The notes under the pieces: generated by a model
Told to the model about the DNA's origin: nothing
Seen by the model: only the letters and a program-made list of their open reading frames with translations
The model's database searches: none
Translations under genes and position numbers: made by a program
Shown here: positions 58,385 to 64,000 of the stretch, in pieces
How positions within the stretch are numbered: the stretch's first letter is position 1
Layout of the letters: each line of letters begins with the position of its first letter
Assembly: GCA_016716885.1 (NCBI GenBank)
Contig: JADJUV010000022.1
Coordinates: 13,278-77,277 of the forward strand
Direction: 5' to 3'
DNA: 64,000 bases
Origin: Candidatus Trichofilum aggregatum
GTDB lineage: Bacteria; Chloroflexota; Anaerolineae; Promineifilales; Promineifilaceae

Positions 58385-59758
58385 TTACTGGTTCTGTAGC
58401 GGCCGCAAACGACGAGCCAGGAACAGACCCAACAACGCCATAGCACTCAGCGGCAACAAATAAAGGACCCAGGTGGTACTGTTACCACCAAAACTAGAAA
58501 GATTGACATCGGTAGGGCTGAAAACAAAACGCGTCACAAACAGACCCCGATCCGTGTCACTGATCGTCACCACATTGTCATCCCACCAGGGATAAACACT
58601 CCAGGCCCCATTCATCGAAGTGCTGTTACTCTCTGGCGACACATCAAAATAACCAACGGGCACAAAGTTGGTACTGGGCAGATTGCTGATGTCAAAAATT
58701 TGTAAACCAGCCCGCAGATTAGCCTCATACACATGATCACCAATGATGAACAGGCTGTGATCCATGGCTGAGGTGTTCATTTGATAATGCCCTAGCACCA
58801 CCGGGTTATCCAGGTCGGTTATATCAAAGGCATAGGTGCGCGTGTTGTGACCGTGGTGCATTTCGTCGTGCATGTCCGCCATGAGCCAGTAGGTTAAATC
58901 TTCGGTGAGAGAACCTTGATGCGCCCGCATGATACCTTGATAGGTAAATCGTTTGATGATGGTGGGGGCGGCTTTATTGGTGACATCGGCAATGCTCACG
59001 TTATCATCGCTAGCCAGGAAACAGATTTCGTGGCCGTGATAATCATGGTCAGGACCATCATAAACCAGACATTCGGCCGTAGAGATGGGAGCCTCGCCCT
59101 CATCTATACAGCCCGCCTGGCTGGGGCTGGTGGGGTTTTGCAGATTGAGTATCTGAACACCGGCATTACAACTGCTGTCCGTTGAACGAATCACGGCGTA
59201 GAGGTAGCCTGTTTCCTGGTTGATCCACAGGGTGTGGGCCGCCCCGATTTCGGCGTAATGGGCCGTTTCGGTGAAGGTAACCGGGGGATTAACGACGGTA
59301 CGAAGTTGGGTCAGGTCAAACATTTGTAACCCATGACCGGGGATGTTGTCGGCCACGATGTAGGCGACGTTTTGATAAACTTTGACATCACGGTAAACGG
59401 ATGCGCCCGTGTGAGAGGGCAATTTACCCAGATAAATCGGGTTTTCCGGGTCGCTGATGTCTATGAAGGAGACACCGTTGGTTAAACCAAAAAGCACATA
59501 TTCTTTGCCGGTTAGGGTATCTGTCCAACCCCAATGATCGTTGCCCATGACCGTGCCATCTTCGGCCCCGATGGCGGCCAAAGGCAGATGAGAGATGAGG
59601 TCTACACCGGCACACGGGTATTCACCGGCCATGCCATCCGTGCAGGTAACGGGGCCATTGCCTAGCGGCGCGGCCGCGAACACGGCACGACCACCCAAGA
59701 TAATCAACAACAGCATACTCAAACCCAGGCAAAAGCGCATAAGGCGCGTCTTATTCAT
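58385..59758 (-). CDS. Choice-of-anchor B protein 3 with C-terminal membrane anchor
   Basis: A 457-residue paralogue. Signal segment (RFCLGLSMLLLIILGGRAVFA), then CTDGMAGEYPCAGVDLISHLPL, WGWTDTLTGKEYVLFGLTNGVSFIDI, ASVYRDVKVYQNVAYIVAD and HGLQMFDLTQLRTV. Unlike its neighbours it ends with a hydrophobic helix (WVLYLLPLSAMALLGLFLA) plus a basic tail (RRLRPLQNQ), so it would stay in the membrane. It is the first of three anchor-B genes on the strand. Confidence 0.85.
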   Translation of the reverse strand: MNKTRLMRFCLGLSMLLLIILGGRAVFAAAPLGNGPVTCTDGMAGEYPCAGVDLISHLPLAAIGAEDGTVMGNDHWGWTDTLTGKEYVLFGLTNGVSFIDISDPENPIYLGKLPSHTGASVYRDVKVYQNVAYIVADNIPGHGLQMFDLTQLRTVVNPPVTFTETAHYAEIGAAHTLWINQETGYLYAVIRSTDSSCNAGVQILNLQNPTSPSQAGCIDEGEAPISTAECLVYDGPDHDYHGHEICFLASDDNVSIADVTNKAAPTIIKRFTYQGIMRAHQGSLTEDLTYWLMADMHDEMHHGHNTRTYAFDITDLDNPVVLGHYQMNTSAMDHSLFIIGDHVYEANLRAGLQIFDISNLPSTNFVPVGYFDVSPESNSTSMNGAWSVYPWWDDNVVTISDTDRGLFVTRFVFSPTDVNLSSFGGNSTTWVLYLLPLSAMALLGLFLARRLRPLQNQ

Positions 59759-59969
59759 TTCTATGCTCCTTGACTTCGGCGTTGACTGATACGTTTAATT
59801 TTAGGACAACAATTTTGGAGAGTTTGTCTTCGCAGATAACAACGCGACGTTAGATAATTATCGAAGACTAAGCGCCAAGTATAAGCCGAATAGCCGTCTG
59901 ACACAACCTATTATTTTGTCCTGGTTATTGCTCATGTTTAAGGATCGGGCAAAATAAGGGAATTCTCTT

Positions 59970-61322
59970 ATGGGAGTTATTCGTATTATGAATCGGATCA
60001 AGCTTACGCCTGAAGAAACGTTTTTGTGGCGCTGTGTCAACCGGTGGCGTGAACCGCACCAGCTTGTTGCCCCGGCTGGTTTGGACTGGGAGCAGGTGGT
60101 GAAAACAGGGGTGCATAATCGGATGCACACCTTGTTGCACGGTGTTCTGCCCCGGCTGGAACCCGCGGCCGCGTTACCGGCCCCCGCCCAACAAGCATTA
60201 GATGACGCGGCCGCAATCTATATCAACCGTGCCCAGTGGTTCAGTGAGTCACTGCGACGCTTTTTACCCCTCGCGGCCGCGCAACAGCTAGACATTGTGG
60301 TCATCAAAGGGCTGTCCAGCTGCCACAACATATACGGCCAGGAAACCATGCGCCCAGGGGGTGACATTGACATCCTGGTGCGCCAACAAGATGTGCAACC
60401 CGTGATGGCCCTTCTCAAACAAGTTGACGTAGACGCCTTCTGGCCTAACCTCATGCAAGACGCCTACTACGAGCGCCACCACCTGCACCAACAGCGCTCC
60501 ACCCAGGATTTACGCATCTGGTATGAAATCCATTGGGCGCTGGATCACCCGCTTACGCGCCTGACGGTCGATTATGAAGCTATCATGAATCGGGCCACCC
60601 CTGGCACTTTGTTGGGTGTGCCCGTGCGCGAACAAACCTTGCCCGATCTCATCCTCACCCTCATCATTCACCTGGTCAAACACGCCATCTACCTGCCCAG
60701 CTCACTCAACCGACCCGATCTGGCCCGTCTTATTCTGGCCGATGGCATGTTGATGTATTTCGTGGACATTGCTGAAGCCATCAAACAGTTGAAACCCACG
60801 GAAACCGACTGGCAACAGATGGTGGCCCTTTCCCAAGAGTGGGGCATGGTCGAAATGACCGGTTCGGTGCTGCGCGTTTGCCAGGAATTTCTGGAGACCA
60901 CGGTTCCGGCCTGGGTGATAGCCGCGTTGCCGCTGGGTGAGGCCGGCCCTATCACCCGTTTTGCCATGACCAAAATGGCCGAGTTCACCATTGCGCAGTA
61001 TCAGGACGAACGACAAAGTAAATGGTGGTATTTCATGTTGGTGACCAATGGGGCGTTCATTTTGCGCCCCATTCGCTTGTTGGATTTAACCACCTACTGT
61101 TTTCCGGGGTGGGCGTATCTACAACGGCGTTATGGTTCATCGTCATTATTGACCGGTGTGGGTCACTTTTTTAGGGCTATGGGGCAATACGCCCGGGTGG
61201 GTTTTGACACCGTTTATTACGCTTGGGAGCGCCATCGTCGCCTCAAAGCCATCAATTACAGCACATCCTTGTTTAATCGGCTGGAAGTTGAGGAAACAGA
61301 AGAAGTCGCTCCCTCTGTTTGA
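59970..61322 (+). CDS. Nucleotidyltransferase family protein (NTP_transf_5-like)
   Basis: A 450-residue protein. VVIKGLSSCHNIYGQETMRPGGDIDILV near residues 110-138 carries the GG-x-D-x-D active-site motif of nucleotidyltransferases, in the form seen in the PF14907 family. It is followed by WYEIHWALDHPLTRL and LTLIIHLVKHAIYLP. Three GCGGCCGC octamers lie in the first 105 codons. Either the ATG at 59970 or the one at 59988 could be the start. In other bacteria this family stands next to HprK-like kinases and peptide-modification genes; here an HprK-like gene follows at 61786. The substrate is unknown. Confidence 0.75.
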   Translation: MGVIRIMNRIKLTPEETFLWRCVNRWREPHQLVAPAGLDWEQVVKTGVHNRMHTLLHGVLPRLEPAAALPAPAQQALDDAAAIYINRAQWFSESLRRFLPLAAAQQLDIVVIKGLSSCHNIYGQETMRPGGDIDILVRQQDVQPVMALLKQVDVDAFWPNLMQDAYYERHHLHQQRSTQDLRIWYEIHWALDHPLTRLTVDYEAIMNRATPGTLLGVPVREQTLPDLILTLIIHLVKHAIYLPSSLNRPDLARLILADGMLMYFVDIAEAIKQLKPTETDWQQMVALSQEWGMVEMTGSVLRVCQEFLETTVPAWVIAALPLGEAGPITRFAMTKMAEFTIAQYQDERQSKWWYFMLVTNGAFILRPIRLLDLTTYCFPGWAYLQRRYGSSSLLTGVGHFFRAMGQYARVGFDTVYYAWERHRRLKAINYSTSLFNRLEVEETEEVAPSV

Positions 61323-61325
61323 GAA

Positions 61326-61765
61326 CGGGTATCAAGGATTAAATAACCTACGGAACACTCGTATGGCTTTACTCACTATCTTTGCAGTTTTGGCATGGAT
61401 GCCTTGCTCAACTGAATCCTGTCATGCTGAGGTCCCCCGAAGCATCCCACAAGTCTGGAATGACCAGGTTGTTGGGATTCTTCGCTCCGAAGACTTCGCT
61501 CAGAATGACAAGTTTAAGGTAGCGTTTTGCCCTTTAAGAAAAAGTGCAAACATAGTGTTTACTTAAGCCCTTCGTAGATTGAGTCGGAAGACCCATCCCC
61601 CTAACCTCCTTCCCGGTGGGAAGGGGGGACCCTGGTGGCGCGGTTTTCCGGGGCGAAGGCCCCGGAAAACCGCGCACAGAAAAGTTCCCCGCCCCTGGGG
61701 GCGGGGTTAGGGGTGGGGGTTTCCGGCGACAAACCGAGGGTGCGGCTTGTCATAAAAACGCCAAT
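61326..61765. repeat. Dispersed ~240 bp palindromic element, copy C, inverted and split by another repeat
   Basis: In inverted orientation, 61326-61352 (tatcaaggattaaataacct, acggaac) matches the tail of copies A and B. 61564-61765 (aagcccttcgtagattgagt, cggaagacccatccccctaa, gcggttttccggggcgaagg, cgccccgg-type core, gacaaaccgagggt) matches the rest. The ~210 bases between them contain the GTCATTC-type repeat at 61410-61515, absent from copies A and B. Confidence 0.7.
61410..61515. repeat. GTCATTC-type dispersed repeat, copy 2, nested in the ~240 bp element
   Basis: ctgtcatgctgaggtccccc followed by gaagcatccc, and gattcttcgctccgaagact with tcgctcagaatgacaa. It is the same type as 26139-26366. 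Confidence 0.65.
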
Positions 61766-61785
61766 GTCGAGTAAGGAATATAGCT

Positions 61786-62905
61786 GTGACTGTGGAAAAA
61801 CTGTGGGCTGAACATGAAGCTGGGCTAGAGGATTTTTGGGGACGAAGGGAAAATGGCCCTCGTTTTGTCCATGCGTTCACGTTGTTTGGGCGGCCCATTC
61901 GGGTGACGAGTAATGATGAACAATTGCTGACGGCGGTGGCGCTGGCGCGGCCGCAATATAGCCTCGCTCCCACCACCACCCACACCCCCTTCACCGTTCA
62001 TCTCGTGGTGCGAGCAACCCCCGTAGACCCTGGCCCCCCGCCCCAAAATTTGCTGGCCCATAACCAATATACTGGTCACGACCAATGGCTGTCCATTCAA
62101 ATGGGCGGTTGGGGCCATTGCCACATCAACCTGGCCCAGGGTGAAGCCATTGCCGTGTTGGCTCTGCCTGGCCTGCCAACCGGAATTGGTCAGCCGAGGT
62201 TTGCTCAACACCATCTTTACCAACCTGGTCATCAATGCCAATTTTGCCATGTTGCACTGCACCGGCTTGCTGCGTGGTGAGGATGTTTTACTTTTGCTGG
62301 CGCCGCACAATAGCGGCAAATCTACCACGGCGTTGCGGCTGGTTTTGGCCGGATATCAGCTCATTTCTGACAGCCAGATTTATGTGTCGCCGGACAGCGA
62401 GGGGATAGAACTGCTGGGTTTTCCGGTGGGGCGCACCAAATTGCGAGCCGATATGGTTCCCCATTTTCCCCAGTTACAACCTTTTCTGACGCCCGAACCG
62501 GTGCGTGAGGAGATGAAGTACACGTTGGATTTGCGCCGGTTTAACGCGGAACTGGTGTGTGAGACGGCGGTGCGGCCGCGTACCATCCATTTCTGTTTGC
62601 TCCACCGCAATGGCACACCCCACACCCAACTCACCCCCGCCCCGCCGCACGAACTGCTAACGGCTATCGCGGACAACAACAGCATCTATTATGATCGGCC
62701 AGCGGTGTGGCTACCCAGTTTGCGCCTCATTGAGCGGTTGGTACATCAGTCTCACGGCTACCCCCGTCTATCGGCACTGACCCGGGACGCTCTGGTAGCC
62801 ACGATTAACGAACAGTTATTCTCTTTTGAGATTGGTTCAATCCTCAGATTGAACCCATCTTTCCAGGAACCGGCTAAAGCCTTGATTCTGGAGTGGACGC
62901 TTTAG
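61786..62905 (+). CDS. HPr-kinase-like P-loop protein, one frameshift
   Basis: The N-terminal part (from GTG at 61786) is in one frame, the kinase part in another; the frame changes near 62165-62180 and VLALP is followed by ACQPELVSRGLLNTIFTNLV. The P-loop is LLLAPHNSGKSTTALRL, followed by YQLISDSQIYVSP with an Asp at the expected Walker B-like place, as in the C-terminal half of HPr kinase/phosphorylase. No HPr or PTS gene is in the window. HprK-like proteins of this type pair with NTP_transf_5-like proteins, as here. The restored length is about 373 residues. The 3' end contains a ggttcaatcctcagattgaa-ccc hairpin inside the frame. Confidence 0.7.
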
Positions 62906-62929
62906 CGGGCTTTACACGGAACATTAACC

Positions 62930-63289
62930 TTATGGCTGGCTGATGACAGGCAACTGCACCCAAACAACCCCATCCACCTCTTTAACCGGATATTTGCGTA
63001 GACAATAGTTCTCATCTTCAGGCCAGGTGATGCGGCCGCTGCGGATGTCAAACACATAACCATGATCGGGGCAATCGATACGCCCTTTGCGGGAGATGGT
63101 GCTGACAGACATATCCCCTGAGGCGTGGGGGCATTCACTACTGAAGGCATAAACCTGACCGTCCAGGCGGGTAAGGATGAAACGACGTTCGCCCCACTGG
63201 TAGAGGGTAACTTGTTGGGGCTGAACCTGCTGCCGCGACGGTCGGTGTAAAATCAAGAGCAGGTTCCGGGTGAGACATGGGGTAATCAT
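62930..63289 (-). CDS. Rieske [2Fe-2S] protein
   Basis: A 119-residue protein carrying one Rieske domain: CPHASGDM (Cys-x-His) near residue 54 and CPDHGY (Cys-x-x-His) near residue 73, the four cluster ligands, with a spacing usual for soluble Rieske ferredoxins. FILTRLDGQVYAFSSE precedes and KYPVKEVDGVVWVQL follows. It has no membrane segment. It probably carries electrons for an oxygenase or reductase not present here. It is convergent with the HprK-like gene. Confidence 0.85.
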   Translation of the reverse strand: MITPCLTRNLLLILHRPSRQQVQPQQVTLYQWGERRFILTRLDGQVYAFSSECPHASGDMSVSTISRKGRIDCPDHGYVFDIRSGRITWPEDENYCLRKYPVKEVDGVVWVQLPVISQP

Positions 63290-63329
63290 AACGTAGGGAG
63301 ATTCCTAGGGCTAAAGGAGAGGGGAACTC

Positions 63330-63362
63330 TGGGGAACTTTGGGAACTCTGGGGAACTTGTTG
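63330..63362. repeat. Reiterated ggggaactct units
   Basis: ggggaactctggggaacttt followed by gggaactctgggg-aact. Three to four near copies of a 10-base unit in the gap between the Rieske gene and the PAS gene. Confidence 0.6.
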
Positions 63363-63450
63363 ATTTTTCTTTTCTCTGCAGTTCTCCGCGTCTGCGGTTT
63401 ATTATTCTCGTGCATTCGCCTTCTTAAACCGCTGTTCTGGAGCTAGATAA

Positions 63451-63954
63451 ATGTGGTCTCGTTGGCTGAATAAATTTAGAACCTGGATATTGCCCGCGGA
63501 CGCGGATTCTCCCGCCAGTGCCGAAAGGCGTTACCGGCCGATCGCCTCGGTCATGTCCGACTACGTATTCTCTTGGAAATGTCCTATTGGCGAAATCAAG
63601 AGCAGTGGATCAGTGGAGCCTTCAGTGCCAGCTACCGAAGTTACACCGCGAAAATTTTTGCTAGAAATTGGATGGGTCTCTATTATCCACCCCGATGACC
63701 GCGAACAGGATGAGCAGGACATTAACTACACGCCAACAAAAGTTGTTACCGAAGTGCGTATCATCCACCGAGAAGGCGCCACTCCGCTGGGTGCGAGCTA
63801 TGCCCCCCATTCAGGACGTAACACCAACAACGATCGGCACTTTATGGCGCTGTTCCGGGATATTACCGAAAGCAAACAGATCAGAGCCAGTTTGCGTCAG
63901 CGTGAAGCCATTCTGCAAGTCGTGGCGGATAAGCTAAATATTCCTGACCGCTGA
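63451..63954 (+). CDS. PAS-domain protein, probably truncated or frameshifted
   Basis: 167 residues with a weak PAS domain (YRPIASVMSDYVFSW, GWVSIIHPDDREQDEQD, VRIIHREG) and a PAC-type end (FMALFRDITESKQIRASLRQREAILQVVADKLN). Such PAS/PAC modules normally continue into further PAS, GAF, kinase or GGDEF domains. The frame stops shortly after the linker helix, and another frame continues (LIGVSTAFDFMLERLG) to the window end. I suspect another small indel or a decayed sensor gene. Confidence 0.55.
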   Translation: MWSRWLNKFRTWILPADADSPASAERRYRPIASVMSDYVFSWKCPIGEIKSSGSVEPSVPATEVTPRKFLLEIGWVSIIHPDDREQDEQDINYTPTKVVTEVRIIHREGATPLGASYAPHSGRNTNNDRHFMALFRDITESKQIRASLRQREAILQVVADKLNIPDR

Positions 63955-64000
63955 TTGGCGTCTCAACGGCCTTCGACTTCATGCTCGAACGGTTGGGTAA

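Overview
The window looks like a chromosome piece from a Chloroflexota bacterium, probably Anaerolineae or a relative. This is inference from content: many extracytoplasmic beta-propeller and jelly-roll proteins, three receptor-like Ser/Thr kinases, multi-domain cyclase/AAA/TPR signalling, fused glycosyltransferases, and G+C that I estimate at about 55-58%. No transposase, prophage, CRISPR array or rRNA was found. There is one tRNA (Pro, CGG anticodon).

Layout. 1-4.6 kb: secreted SBBP protein, membrane glycosyltransferase and a clan-A glycoside hydrolase, all minus strand. 4.8-7.6 kb: a cytochrome-b-like/Fe-S oxidoreductase and a jelly-roll lipoprotein. 7.9-13 kb: O-methyltransferase, MetRS, an acidic-tailed unknown and a nidogen-like membrane protein. 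13.1-17.4 kb: very large secreted subtilase. 17.8-26 kb: cluster of three Hanks-type kinases with different outside domains (FGE-sulfatase, jelly-roll, LysM, YncE-like propeller). 26.5-30.5 kb: VWA/propeller protein, an SDR and an unknown. 30.6-33.7 kb: copper operon csoR-copZ-copA with a readable promoter and operator. 34 kb: a HigB/HigA fusion remnant and tRNA-Pro. 34.6-38.4 kb: UDP-sugar dehydrogenase, FAD oxidoreductase and flippase-like membrane protein (envelope polysaccharide set). 38.8-41 kb: carbamate kinase and an M50-TPR membrane protease. 41.1-46.7 kb: BMP-type nucleoside ABC importer. 46.8-51.8 kb: decayed DUF2277 gene, propeller-like secreted protein, class III cyclase/AAA/TPR regulator. 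52-59.8 kb: CocE-type hydrolase and three tandem choice-of-anchor B paralogues. 60-64 kb: nucleotidyltransferase/HprK-like pair, Rieske protein and the start of a PAS protein.

The strongest window-wide signal is not a gene. The octamer GCGGCCGC, usually extended to CGCGGCCGCG, occurs about 100 times by eye where about 3 are expected by chance. It lies mostly inside genes and often encodes Ala-Ala-Ala. This resembles the HIP1 palindrome of cyanobacteria but with a different sequence. A second layer is a set of short-unit reiterated inverted repeats between genes, some of which also sit in frame inside genes. A third is a dispersed ~240 bp palindromic element, one copy of which is split by a different repeat.

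At least thirteen otherwise good genes are cut by single small indels, mostly in G/C runs. These are probably sequencing or assembly errors. I report each such gene as one span and say where the frame breaks.
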